Assembly: GCF_026151205.1 (NCBI RefSeq) | Contig: NC_087076.1 | Location: 11,012,902-11,076,901 of the forward strand | Source: Bolinopsis microptera | Taxonomy: Eukaryota > Ctenophora > Tentaculata > Lobata > Bolinopsidae | DNA: 64,000 nucleotides | Reading direction: 5' to 3' | Shown: in pieces, positions 11,060 through 22,843 of the stretch | How positions within the stretch are numbered: the first letter of the stretch is position 1 | Layout: the number at the start of each line of letters is the position of its first letter | The notes under the pieces: model-generated | What the model was told of the DNA's origin: nothing | Database searches by the model: none | What the model saw: only the letters and a program-made list of their open reading frames with translations | Made by a program: the position numbers and the translations under genes

Positions 11060-13340
11060 ATTTATTTGTTGGGAATCGGCGCCACTAAATGATTACTATT
11101 CCGGACATTTTGTATCATGAAAATAAAGTAATTGTATCGTGTAATTAAAACGGTTGTGTTTACTGTTTAACCTTAAGTAGTGAGATTACATTTATTTAGA
11201 AGACAATGTTTATAAAAGTAAAAGCGACTAACAATTAACAGCAACTAACAGGAAACGTATTAGAAGCTAACACGTTAAAAGTACGTTGTATACCAAGTTT
11301 AAAGTGCCTACTATGATACGATAGGTTTTTGGAAGTATGCGCGGTGCGAGAGGTAGCAAAGAACATAATAGTTTTTCAACCCAAAATAGCAAGGCACAGA
11401 ATATTTACACATGAAATTTTAAATATATGCAGGGAAACTGCTTTACTGTATATAATACTGCTTACAAGGGGTGGCTCCTTGTTTAGCAAGGCATTTGAGC
11501 ACTTAACCCTTTAAACAATACATTCTAAACGTCCAATTTCGTTCTCGTAAAAGATTTAGAGATTTCGAGTAATCCCTTCTATCGTAAAAATATTTGTACG
11601 TTCTGTTTTCACTCATAAGAGATTCTGCCTTGATGAAATAATTTGTCGGAACATGGTGTGTAGCAAGGCTAAAAATCAAAACACCTCAAGTTTTAAAACA
11701 GAGAAAAAATAATTAATGCGCACTGGTGAACGGTGTTCATGGAATTCTAAAAAGCGTTAATTCTTGCGAGGTTTAGGAATTCCATCTATAAGTATAGGAT
11801 TAGGATATGCTATACCGTACATGTCATTTAAAAAATTCGTGCGATACGACCATTTTAGAAAGGAATCACCTTGATGAACGGGAGGTCAATCGTTATAAAT
11901 TGTTGAACATCTTTAAGCAACATACTCATCCAAACCTGGGTCTGAGAGATGCGCTATCATCGTCATAATTTGGAAATAAGACCATTGTCCAGCTGCTGAA
12001 AATCATTAGTTTTACAAAAAAGAGTTTAAAATAATATATATCACACCACTGTTCGTTTTTCGTGAAAATAATTTGGACTACTGCCCGTGTACAACCCGTT
12101 TTTCACTGGGTGTGGAAAACATTATTGGAGTTGTTTACTGTGTGTGAATTCCTGCGGCTGTCGTGCTAATCGTACAATAATCAAGCTAGTTTAAGATTAG
12201 CACTTCAAGGAGGCTAATAATGGCCTCCTTAAAGGCCATTATATACCCGGTTTAAATTACTTATTTACGCCCAACTATGCCCAAAGACAAATTGTCTACT
12301 ATTGGCAGACCAGGTGACATGGTGCCGTCACGTGGGGCGGGGGTGGGGAAGGTGGGAGGTATGGTGCGTACTGTAGTCTGTAGTCTGTAGTCTGTAGTCT
12401 GTAGTCTGTAGTCTGTAGTCTGTAGTCTGTAGTATACTGTAAAGGAGCCGATGTTTTGACGCTCTAAATTCTACCCCAGTTATAAACATCGCCTTTTCAA
12501 CTCTTATCAGACACCAGATATACTGAGTGTCTGATAAGAGTGTCAGCTGGTGTTAACTAATCTAAGAAATAAGAGTTAACAGAAAAACTTGAGGAATGTT
12601 TTGATAACTCATGATCTGAGTCAAACTGCTGATTTTCCCATTTCTTGATCAGAATTGATCTATTACGTTTCCCAAGGATTTTGGGACTTAAAGTTAAGTT
12701 ACAAGTAATGCTATGACTTCTTTAAAAACTTTATAACAAACGGTTTCCAACTACATACAATGGAATTTGCATAATGTAATATCAAATATCAATATCTTAA
12801 GATATCTTATGACAAAACTTGAACTGTACACATTTTTAGTCGATCAATGTCATGTTACACTTACAACGTCATCATTATTGATAATTGCCTAATTGTACGA
12901 AAGTATTGAATTGGGATAGAGATTGCAAGTAGTATAATTAGCCGTTATCATGGTTACTGCATGTGTTTTATTGTTTATATCCTTTGTACCAACTCAAATT
13001 AATTAGGTAAAACTGATCATTCTAAAATATATAAATTTCTAAATTTAATTTTTTGAAATATCGAATATTCACCAATCAAACTAGATAAAATGTTAAAGTA
13101 TTGATATTTTAGGTCTTAAATTAAGAAATGCCCAAGTCCACAATTGTTTGAGATAGAACGAAAGTTTAAAGAACAAAATAGCAATTAATCGTAACCAACA
13201 TGTTAACACTGTTATTCACTTAATTCACTTAATTCATATCAAGTGTCAAAGTATAAACGTATTCAAAGTCTGGTCACTCCGCACTGTAATCAACATTAAC
13301 TGAATAAGAGAATCGTTTATCAAGTTTTCACTTGTGGAGG
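11060..13340. other. gap with a 7-bp microsatellite, no gene recognised
   Basis: AT-rich. The only structure seen is a run of about eight TAGTCTG repeats at 12372-12433. The open frame at 11329-11514 has no motif. Confidence 0.45.
12372..12433. repeat. (TAGTCTG)n microsatellite
   Basis: About eight head-to-tail copies of a 7-bp unit, visibly perfect. Confidence 0.95.
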
Positions 13341-13356
13341 GGGCCCCCGTTTCCAA

Positions 13357-13611
13357 CTAGCTGTCCTTAAAAGTGTTGAACTGTATGCGTCTGGAATTCA
13401 AACTCCTCATCTCGGTACTGTAAATGAACCTGAATCGTTTCTCCTCATACTTCCTGAGGACCATGCTTCCTTGACACGAGGTAGGACACGTGATGTCTCC
13501 TCCTACCAGGTTTCTCACACCCTTCTTGTTTTCTGGATAACGTCTGATCATGTGCCAGCTTCTTTTGGAACATTGACAACATTCTACTGGCCAACGTAGA
13601 CTTACTGACAT
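13357..13611 (-). CDS. small putative zinc-ribbon protein, paralogue E
   Basis: 84 aa from the ATG at 13611. The open frame extends 35 codons further upstream, but an acceptor (ccaatttcag) 13 nt before this ATG and alignment with the other paralogues favour the internal start. The domain is intact: LRWPVECCQC, IRRYPENK, TCPTSC (C-x3-C subtype), MVLRKYEEKRF and IYST. An extra cysteine sits inside the first pair (ECCQC). The C-terminus is a short basic/hydrophobic tail. It resembles A and B in its second cysteine pair but C and D in the RRYP region. Confidence 0.7.
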   Translation of the reverse strand: MSVSLRWPVECCQCSKRSWHMIRRYPENKKGVRNLVGGDITCPTSCQGSMVLRKYEEKRFRFIYSTEMRSLNSRRIQFNTFKDS

Positions 13612-13916
13612 GTTAGCTTGCTTACTGAAATTGGATGCTTCATTAAGATTTGTTGTTATTGTTAGTAGTACAAACCTTTCTTTCAGTACTATACTGAAAT
13701 GTTGATTTAATAGCATTCCTCTTTTTTATGTTCTAGTTAAGAAAGAGTCCCTATTCGTCAAAACATGGAAACACACAGTCTTTCAGTATTAAAGCTAACA
13801 TAAGATATTGATTCAGCAATGGACAACATGCGTTTTGTATTAAGTAAAATCATTACGATAAATGTTCAAAGGAGATTACTATAAAAGCAAAATATTCAAA
13901 TAAATTCCGGAAATCC

Positions 13917-14445
13917 CTAACTTAATGACACTTCCACCTTCATTCTTTGGACACTGTAGTGCACTATCGGGACACTTTGATCCTTCCAAATAAAACATAT
14001 AGCGTTACCAACACCCTTATCGATCATACGTGCTTGAAAATAAATCGAAGGAGGGGAAAAATATAAGTTACACCTTGATATTTTAACTTTAATGAACGGA
14101 AAATAAGCAAGACTGTACTGTGGATGCCTAAAGGTCTGTTGAAAAGCATAATACAACAATCGACAAAATAATCCAGAACTAATAAATAGGATAAGATGCA
14201 AAATCATTTCACACTCGTTACGAAATCTCGGTTAAATGACGCAATGTTTGTGGTTAGGAAAGATATCTTGAAGCAGTACCCGGGACAGGTTTGCCGCATA
14301 CGATCAAACGTTCTCGGCAATGGGCCATGACCTCATGCTCTACCATTATAGAAGATATCTCTAATTGAAGAATTACTGCCATTTCAATTTGAGACATTAA
14401 TAGTATTCTCGCGCGTACTCCCAAATTAAACGGGTAATCGTCCAT
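13917..14445 (-). CDS. possible two-exon small gene
   Basis: Two minus-strand open frames join in phase. Exon 1 begins with ATG at 14445, directly after ttatttaag, and could end at a donor (CCCGG|gtactg) after the residues GKPVP. Exon 2 begins after ttttcaag and encodes ARMIDKGVGNAICFIWKDQ and onwards to a stop at 13917. The product would be about 93 aa with no recognised domain. Phase agreement is the only support, so chance is a real alternative. Confidence 0.25.
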
Positions 14446-14894
14446 CTTAAATAAGAATAAGAGATTATTTTGAAAACAGGGATGAGACGGATTACAACAG
14501 TTTGCATATTTGAATGGCGAAAATCGGGTTAATGTTATGATTTTATCATCGACGGTCTTGCCAATTATTAGAGCCTCCTAAATCATTATATCGAATGATT
14601 AGGGGCTGCCGATCATTGAGCGGCAAAACGTTCTCAGCTTCATGGAATACGATCTGGGCATTAAAGTGGCAGTCATTGTGTAACTAATTATCAGAATTAT
14701 TGGTTTATTAGATCAACACGCAGCTTAACTTTTAGATATGGCAGGGCAGACTGTGTCTGACTCGAACAAACTGGGCAAAACATTGAGGACTAAAACATGA
14801 GAAGTTTATCATTGAAAAGATATTCTGGTCGGCTATAGTTTATTCATTGTCATGTTATGATTTTCCCAATTTTACCTTATACCCAATATTACAG

Positions 14895-17800
14895 GCAGCA
14901 TCTGTCGGGGGCGATGAAAATGAGCGGCGCTCAACTGCGGACACAGCTCTGTCTCAGTGCTGGGGTCAGTATAGCGGAGGTTAGAAAGTTTGAGACGGCC
15001 CACAAGACCCTTAAAGATGAGGAGATGAATATCCTTTTCTGTGATCATCTCAACTCGCTTAGGAATGATAGAGGTTTGTTGTGTTTTAACTATCTGTAAT
15101 TCTGATCTACTGATATCGAATAGATTGTTAACTAAATTGGTTATAATTATATGACAGATTTATTAATCTTAAAGAATTAACGTTCTATTAAGACGTTGTG
15201 TTAACCACTCTCTCGCGACACAGGACGAGATACAAGTTATGTGAACACGAGACACATACCACCGGTTCTAACTGTACAGCCTGCTGAAAGAGACCGTACC
15301 ACTGTGGTGGACAGGGTAGCTGTATACAACTCCACCCAGCCCTCCTCCTCTTCAAAATACGAAAAGTATGTCAGCCCTCACATTATCATACATTCCTGCT
15401 TATTTTATAACGTCACTTTTGTGACGTAATTAAGTTCTAATTATCCTTCTAATTTCTCAGGTTATCGACCCGCTACTGCACCAGTGTATCAGAATTAACA
15501 CTCACCCAGCAATGTAGATCCTCACCTAAAGTAGCTGAGAACTGGTTAGATCTGGCCGCTTGCCAGACTTCGCGCGGCGCGGAGGTTGGGGTCGTTATAG
15601 CTACACTTAGCAAGGCTCTTCAGGCTAACAAGAACAGCACGGTAAGTTTCCGTATTAATATTTTTAGGTAAAGCTGCGTCCAGTCTTTGAAGGCAGGACC
15701 ATAGTTTTCAAGCAGTTGACCAAGCAGTTGACATACCAGCCAGCTAAATGAGACATTTTGTTAATAATTTCTCCTTTTCCTCACTTTTGGTGAGGACGCA
15801 ACTAAATTTTTTATGAAATCCTTTTACTTTTCCATTACTGTGATGTCACGGAACCACTCTGCTCCTCAGGCGCTGTGGACTGAATATCTCCGAGTGAAAT
15901 CTCTTGTTATCTCGGTGTCTGATCTAACTGGTCTCTACCAACAAGCCCTCAGACTCGCACCCTCTCCCCTTCTGTGGCGCAACTTTGCTCCAAAACTCAA
16001 CTCACTCAAAGAGAGAATATCAGCTCTTGACTCTGCTTTACAGATTTGTGGTATTTATTTATTTATTGACTGTATGCTCATGAACTCTGGTTTTGTGCCC
16101 CGTTTTACGTTTAAAACTTCCAACTGCTAAGACATTCAATAAAAATGTAATCAAATTTTAAGACATTGTTTTTTGTAGATATGACGACATCGGCAGACAA
16201 GAAATATTACGGAGATTTGCTGAGGGACAAACTCCTACTCATTTATCATGCTGGACAGGACTCCATGGTGGAACAATTTGATATCGTCTTCCAAGACCTC
16301 GGCAAATTACTCAACCATCATCTGGTAATACATACATTTAATTTTGGCAACGGAATTCAGTTCTACTGAACTCACTTTTTCATGTATTTGTTAAAGATTA
16401 GCTAAAGTTTGCTAAAAAATTAACTAAAATCGTTAAAGATTAACTACCGCAATTATTGCCAATAATACTTTCACTCGGACCCCAAAACAGATTCTGACCC
16501 TTTCTTATCAATTTCAATCCTTGAACCTTAACCGAAGACGCCCCCCCCCCCCCCCCCCTGCCCCCTTAACCATCCCTAACACTGGTATATCCTAATCAGG
16601 TGTGGTTTGTGCAGCAATATATCTCGTACCTACAAAATGGTGAGGTGTTAGAGGACCCTGCCCAGATAACAATTCAACCCAACAACCCACCCAGTAGGGT
16701 CCAGAAGGTTCTAGATTTAAGAGAGAAGTTGGTTTCTTCTGTCTCCGATGACACTAAGATTCTTCTCGTTCTACACAGATTGTTCTCGAAGCTATTGGCT
16801 CTCTCAACTGGCCCTGAACAAGCCATCGATTATTTGTTCGAGGTACTTTACTTCTTTGCTTTTAATAAGTTTTGATATCGCATAAAATCAGTCAACAGTC
16901 TTTCTACGAAGCGTTTGAATTATACGAGTATTAATTCCCAGAGTATGGAGATAATTTAAATTTCAGGTGTCAGAGAAAGTTCCAGAATTGTATGAACTGC
17001 TTGAAGATATAGTAGAGCTTGGCGGTTGGGTTGAACCTGATGTGCCCTGGCCTAAACTTGTATACCTGCAGGTAAAGTTCTCACATCATGTTTGATTTGA
17101 AAGATATATTTTGATAAATAAGGTCTGTCTGATCTACCATACTCCCAATAACAATTAACACTGCCATGTACCTCAGATGGGTACTGCCGAAAAGAACGGA
17201 CACCCAGAGCTGGCTCTGACCTTGTCACGTGGTCTTGTAACGACCTTATCTGGCTCTTCTGCTGAGAACACCCTACAGTTATACAGGTATTATTATAGTG
17301 TGTGTTACAGGTATCCTCTGTCGTGGCTGACGCTGTGAGATACTATATTATGGGAACTTTAGTTTCCAGTTTTAACGTACTGGAAATTAAGTGAGAGGTC
17401 CTCTCTAAACCTAGTGGGTCTGAATGTTTTTGCTGTTTAGTCATGGGTTTTTCGTGATACATATTATGTGAAGATAAACGTGTAATGGGGAAGCACTCGA
17501 TTACAATTTAGCAAATCTTCCATGATCGGCAAAATTTCTATTCGATTATGAAATGTGATTCATCAAGTTTGACTTCTTGGTTACAATTGTTGGAAACCAT
17601 GTGATTCTGTGATTTGATTCCCATGGGAGCAGTCGGCGATACGATCTCGTGATCACCTGACACGACACGTGACCTGTCGATATGCTAATTAAAAGTGGGA
17701 GATCTAATAACCCCTTGTTGGGATCACATCAACGTCATGACAGCTATAACGAGCTCGTTAATACATTACGACTAAATATTGTAAAATCACGGTATAAATA

Positions 17801-20800
17801 CCGACTCTTATCTCATCTATTTATTAGTTCTGAAACGTTCCTCAACAGTCTTCCTACATTACCACCTACAACATGACACTCCCTAATTGCAATCCTTCCA
17901 CTCCAACTTCTCATTTACCAACTAGGCAGAAAAGAAAGATACTGGACCTGAAAACTTATCTTTCCCGATCAAAGATACCCTCTATCTCTTCTGAAGATAA
18001 ACTATCCCAACAGATGGTTCATGCATATCAATACATTTCCAAACCTATCTCATCTGATTCCACTCCAGCTATACAGAAGAAAAAGAGACCTCCTCCCTTG
18101 GACCTCCAACATACCCGCTCGAAGAGGATCTTTTTATCTCAACCAGATAAAGTCACCTACCATAATATAAAAGATCCTTACTCTCCAACTAAATCTACAT
18201 CACCTTCTGAACTTATGTCTCCTCTTGAAGCCTCTAAACGTAGACAATTACCATCCTGTTCTATAACAGAGACTTTCCACTCAGTTCACTCCCCCAACAT
18301 CCACTCTCCTGCTATCATCAGAATGCGAACTAGTTTTACCTATTCCCAGTTACAAACTCTGGAGGAGACCTTCTCCGAACAGAGTCGGATCAGCCGATTA
18401 CATGGTCATCAGATCGCTGGACAGTTTGAACTTCCTGTTGAGTGCATCACTTCCTGGTTCTCAAACAGACGAGATTTACAAAGGAAACGAGATGAACGTA
18501 AATCTCGTTGATTTTAGAGAAACAAAGCTAGACTGTATTTTTTAAATTGTTTAATATTTTTAACAGTATGTAAAACATGATAATCTAGCTACGCTTTGAA
18601 ATAACGTTTCGATCAAATTGAGATTATTTTGGTTAGAAAAATAATACTCAATTGTAATTTAATAATCAATTATTATAATCAATTAACAATCATCAATTAA
18701 TACACTTGTGTTTGATTATATAACCCAGTAGAAACTAACTTCACAGGGAAGTACTAGGACTAACGATTGGAGCACGAGTAGTTGCACAGTACGATAGTTT
18801 ATCACGTGGGTTACACCGTACTTGGTTACACCTGTGTTACGGTCTCACAGCTCACCTCAACCCGGTGGATCCTGTTCTGCAGTACAAGTTATTCTCAACT
18901 AGACTCGCTACTGTGTTCCCTTCATCTGAACAGCTCAATGCCCTCCGAGATGCCATTTCAAATGAACCATCAACTCAGGGTGCTCAAATTCTATGGATCA
19001 GGCAAGTTCTAATCTAGAATCTTAATGTCTAAACAAAATACCATGAATAATGTAATATCAATTTTCCTAAGTTTTAACGTAAAAGAATTTGTAAACACAC
19101 ATCTGTTCGTACTAGATATCTGGACGTTCTGGAGAAGGCATCTGAGAAAGATAAACAACTTATCAGCGTAAGGAGGCTATTTTGTTTTTAATTTTATTGG
19201 TCCCAGCTTGTCCGGAACGCTTGAACACCTGTCATTGTACTTAAAAGTGGAGCGTTCACATTTTATGTTATCAATAGAGCTTTTTTGGGATTCTTAACCA
19301 TTGCTATGTTGTGTAAAAGCACAAACGGGAAGGGGCGGGAAGAGGGACTGGGTACCATAAATTGGTTACGTAAGAATAAGATGTGAACGTAAGTTACACG
19401 ATTTTATGATATGTATTTTTGTTATAAGACAAAGTCCTGTAGTGTGCTGTTTTGTGTCAGGTACTACAAAGGGAGATGTTACACTGTATAAAATCTGTCC
19501 CAACTCTCTCAAACGACAACTTTTCCTTTCACAACCAGGTTCATTTCTATCTCTATCTCTGAATCATATGTACAATTTTCAAAACTTTACTAATCCAGAC
19601 GTTTTTCGGTTATCATGACGTACGATTTAAAGTTATTCTTTCTATTTGTTTTCTTTCAGTGTTCTAAATTGCTCCCAGTTCACTTGATCTTCATGAAGAT
19701 TTGTATATTATATTACTAACTGATAATTTCAAAGAACGACCTGCTCTGAGATTTGGAGGCCGCGTGGTAAGACTCGCTCGTTTAATAACACCCGCAGCAC
19801 CAAAGTCTGAGCTTTTAGTTCGTTTATTACATGAAAAAAATAGAAAATTAAATTATGTTTAAAGCATGTAAAAACAGAACCAGCTTAAGTCAAAGTTGAA
19901 AAAAACTATAAAAAGATGAAGAGATTAAAAATATCATAGAATACTAACTATGACAGTGAAGAGAAAAGAAAAAGAAGGAAAAAAACAAAGAAAAAAGAAA
20001 GATGTGACAAAATGAAAAACAAAAGCAGAAACAAATTTACCGAAGATTCAAAAACAAAATGTATGAGTTTGATGACAAAGATGATCGAATTAACTCTCAT
20101 TCTCAAAAGTAAAAGAAGATTTCATTTCTATAACGAGATGCATGTCTGAAGCGAGGGTAAGTGAATCTGTGTTTACCACGCCGGCCAGACCTGTATACCC
20201 GTCCCCGTTTTAGGTGATCTCGGCGCTGGTTTCGCACTACGCAACCCCCCAGGAGCGCTTTAGGGAAATATCTCACCATCTCTTAACTTACAGGAAAAAT
20301 AAGGAACTTCTTATGTTGTAAGTTTGACTTTCTATAATATAACGAGGGGGAAATTAGTTGTTTTAAGTGAACAGAATTACTTTCTATCAGTGTCATTAGT
20401 AAAATTCATATATACGCTGCAGGCTACTATTAAATATAATTGTAAATTTCAGTAAACTAACTTCTAAGCTTATATTGTGAAGCTGTCTGTCTCCCTTCTT
20501 CACAACTAATTTCCTCCCCTAACGAAATGAACGAGTCTAAATAAGCTTAAATTATAATTCTTGTGGATTAATACGAAAGAAGGAAAGTTACTCTGTAAGT
20601 GTGAATTAAAATAACCGTTACAATTTCAAATTTGATTTTTCTTCAATTTAATGAAGATACTTCCTCCCCTCTCAGGTTTTACAACGAGTTGGCACATAGC
20701 AACCCACTCTCCACTGTTCAGCTATTTAAGGAACTCCTAAAGGACAATCCGTCGTGTCCTAAGCTCTGGTCAAAGTAATCACAAAATTCAGTCAAATCCT

Positions 20801-21590
20801 TGTTCGATGAATTCATGAAAGTCAATTATTGAAAACCAGTTGTGGATTTTGCATTTAATAATCATAATAGTGTAGATATAAATGCACCTATGACCATCTC
20901 AATACGATTTACGATGTATCTGTTAGGAATCTTTCGTGGATTGCTTGATCATGCAATGCCAATGATTGAACATTTGAAGTATTAGTAATCGCACAATCTT
21001 TTCGATCAAATTATGGATACAGTGCAAACTAATATTATTATTAATATTAGGAACTTACTTTTGGATTTTGAGGTATCTCTTAATAGTAACCGCAGCATTT
21101 TACAAATTTGTCTCAGGCTGATGGAGTTATCGGAGAGTTGTCAGATAGTGACTGAAACAAGAGAAATCGCCCGGACTGCTATCAATACGCTTCCTCTCAA
21201 CAGTTCACTGCTCCTTCAGGTCACTACCAAGTACCACCCCACTACCACTACCACTACCACCCCACCTAACCACACCACTACCACTACAACCCCACTACCA
21301 CCCCACATAACCACCCCACTTAACCACCCCACTACCACGCTGCTTTCTCTTTAATTTCGTTCATATACAGCGCAATTAACTTTCAACTTTGCTCCGTGTG
21401 TAGTTGTCGAATATGTACATGTGCATCTTATTTATATCCATTGCAGACCTTGGTGTTCGAGTTGAGAAACTGTTCTGACGCGGAGGATCAGCGGAACCTG
21501 ACCGAGTGGGCGCTTAAACGAGCAAAAGAGCGGGGGATCGCGTTCAAAGCGTCATGTAGCGAAGGAAACAACTTACTACCTAGCGCCTGA
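14895..21590 (+). CDS. ZFC3H1: ZFC3H1-like nuclear RNA-surveillance protein (C-terminal HAT/TPR half)
   Basis: Sixteen exons: 14895-15073, 15224-15365, 15461-15641, 15870-16050, 16179-16324, 16600-16842, 16967-17071, 17177-17286, 18747-19001, 19116-19167, 19461-19538, about 19679-19766, 20214-20317, 20676-20774, 21117-21219 and 21447-21590. Phases agree at every junction except 11/12. ZFC3H1 links the exosome to poly(A)-tail RNAs in the nucleus (PAXT). Matching features are the HAT-type segments ALWTEYLRVK and LYQQALRLAPS, and a C-terminus (CPKLW ... LPLNSSLLLQ) that aligns with the human C-terminal repeats. Exon 1 opens with QHL, which would fit the end of the CCCH finger, so N-terminal exons should lie upstream; I did not find them. 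Intron 9 uses a GC donor. AATAAA is at 21599-21604. Confidence 0.7.
16541..16558. repeat. poly-C run, 18 nt
   Basis: An uninterrupted C run in intron 5 of the ZFC3H1-like gene, 42 bp before exon 6. Confidence 0.95.
17793..17800 (+). promoter_or_regulatory. TATA box of the nested homeobox gene
   Basis: TATAAATA lies 73 bp upstream of the homeobox ATG, leaving room for a short 5' UTR of about 45 nt. An acceptor-like CTCAACAG lies 26 nt before the ATG, so a spliced leader is an alternative. Confidence 0.5.
17873..18511 (+). CDS. homeodomain transcription factor, paired-like with Ser50, nested in an intron
   Basis: A single-exon gene of 212 aa lying wholly inside intron 8 of the ZFC3H1-like gene, on the same strand. 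The homeodomain occupies about residues 148-207 without gaps: Arg5 (R152), Leu16, Phe20, Trp48 (W195), Phe49, Ser50 (S197), Asn51 and Arg53 are all in place. The N-terminal arm RTSFT and Ser50 recall Pax-type paired-class homeodomains, but helix 3 ends RRDLQRKRDE and the middle of the domain is divergent. No paired domain is present. The N-terminal 147 residues are Ser/Pro-rich and basic. It should act as a nuclear DNA-binding regulator. It is probably a divergent orphan PRD-class gene; single-exon structure fits retroposition or intron loss. Confidence 0.85.
   Translation: MTLPNCNPSTPTSHLPTRQKRKILDLKTYLSRSKIPSISSEDKLSQQMVHAYQYISKPISSDSTPAIQKKKRPPPLDLQHTRSKRIFLSQPDKVTYHNIKDPYSPTKSTSPSELMSPLEASKRRQLPSCSITETFHSVHSPNIHSPAIIRMRTSFTYSQLQTLEETFSEQSRISRLHGHQIAGQFELPVECITSWFSNRRDLQRKRDERKSR
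19249..19390. mobile_element. GTTCACAT-type MITE in intron 10
   Basis: GCGTTCACATTTTATGTTA at the left and AAGATGTGAACGTAA at the right form inverted ends resembling the 196-681 element. The interior is about 100 bp and G-rich. Confidence 0.45.
21220..21345. repeat. (CCACTA)n low-complexity tract
   Basis: A CACTACC/CACCCC-rich stretch in the last intron of the ZFC3H1-like gene. It reads open by composition but is not coding. Confidence 0.85.
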
Positions 21591-22289
21591 GTAAGGTAAA
21601 TAAAAATTGGACAGTGATCAAATTGAAGCTATTTTCTGAGTTTTAATAAAATCAGGATCTAAGTACACAGATTTTATGACGATTGAAAAGATATACAAAT
21701 TTCTCGCAATTTAACAATATCAGACAGAATTCTAATGCATATTCAATAATGATAGTTATACAGTATACACTGATGGTTCGAAATAAGTAACTACATTTGT
21801 TTTCTATGCATGCGTTTCTTCATTTTCTTGGTTGATTAAAACTAAAGATGAATTCCGAATCTCGAAATGTTTGGGTTTCAAGTATTGATATTATGTTTTT
21901 TAAATTACAATTGGCGAACAATTTTTATTATATTTTTAAAAATTTCTTCCATTTTGTTAATTGTGAAAATTGTTTGATTGGTGTTTTTGTGCTAATAATG
22001 AATGATTATATTAGCAAGATATTAATCTAATGTCGATGTATGATAATCTATACTCATCATTCATTTTAACCATTACAAATACAAACTGTTTTACTTCCTC
22101 TTTCTTTTCTTATGAGCAATGGGGGACGGTTAATTAACGGTGGACCTTTCATGTTTCAATCATTTGAGAAAATGCTGGATGCCTAATTTTTTCAGAGACG
22201 GTAGATTAGCAAATACTGCATCTGATCTGAAAAAATGATGTAAAACAGATTAGAAATGACGAGGTTATCAAGCATTTTGTGTATCTCGT

Positions 22290-22735
22290 AAGCAAAATTG
22301 ATCGGGTGATTATGTGATTGTGACACCTTAAATTTAATTACTGGGCGGCGCTCAGCCTGTCATTCCGCCTAATCTCTATTCGGTTTATTATGTTTATGAA
22401 CATAATAGCCTGGGGTCCCTAGGTAACACCTTAAATTTAATTGTTAATTTGGCAGCCTTAACGATTCCCATAATGTTTAACGGGGTCACTCTATCACATG
22501 ATTAGGTAAGCCAATCACCTGATCACACGTAATGAATAAACTCCTTATGCTTCGTAGTTTGTATCTCGGTCATCTGAGAAGCTACATCTCTATTTTTTCA
22601 GGACAAACCTAATTCAATAAAATTTAGCTCGATCCGACTATCTAAACTATCAAATAAATGCAAAAATGAACCCTTATTTGAAAAAAATGAACACGAATAT
22701 TTTTCGAGTTGATAAATAATTCTAACTAGTGGTGG
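22290..22735. repeat. dispersed repeat, copy 1
   Basis: Homologous over several hundred bp to 25590-25935. Shared phrases include TTTAGCTCGATCCGA and AAACTATCAAATAAATGC. Copy 1 contains the 86-bp insertion at 22340-22425; copy 2 lacks it. The element class is not recognised. Confidence 0.75.
22340..22425. mobile_element. 86-bp SINE-like retroposed unit, copy 1
   Basis: An 86-bp unit (ACTGGGCGGCGC to CCTAGGTA) flanked by a perfect 17-bp direct repeat, ACACCTTAAATTTAATT, at 22323-22339 and 22426-22442. That length of target duplication points to LINE-type retroposition. Inside is a perfect 9-bp stem (TATTATGTT / AACATAATA) and a GGCGG/CCGCC stem. No tRNA A/B boxes are visible. The source may be a small structured RNA. 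Confidence 0.7.
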
Positions 22736-22757
22736 TACTAAATCATACCTGATACTT

Positions 22758-22843
22758 ACTGGGCCGCGCTCAGCCTGTCATTCCGCCAAATCTTTATTCG
22801 TTCATATATGTTAATGAACATAATAGCCTGGGGTCCTCAGGTA
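22758..22843. mobile_element. 86-bp SINE-like unit, copy 2
   Basis: Exactly the same length and ends as copy 1, with about a dozen substitutions. The TATTATG hairpin is mostly retained. No clear target duplication remains. It sits 330 bp from copy 1. Confidence 0.7.

Noticed and set aside
10706..11092. 128-codon plus-strand frame
   Set aside because: Antisense shadow of zinc-ribbon paralogue D.
22745..22765. ATACTTACTGGG at the end of the second 86-bp unit, resembling a U1 snRNA start or a donor on the other strand
   Set aside because: ATACTT is flank, not part of the unit; the first copy has TTTAATT there.
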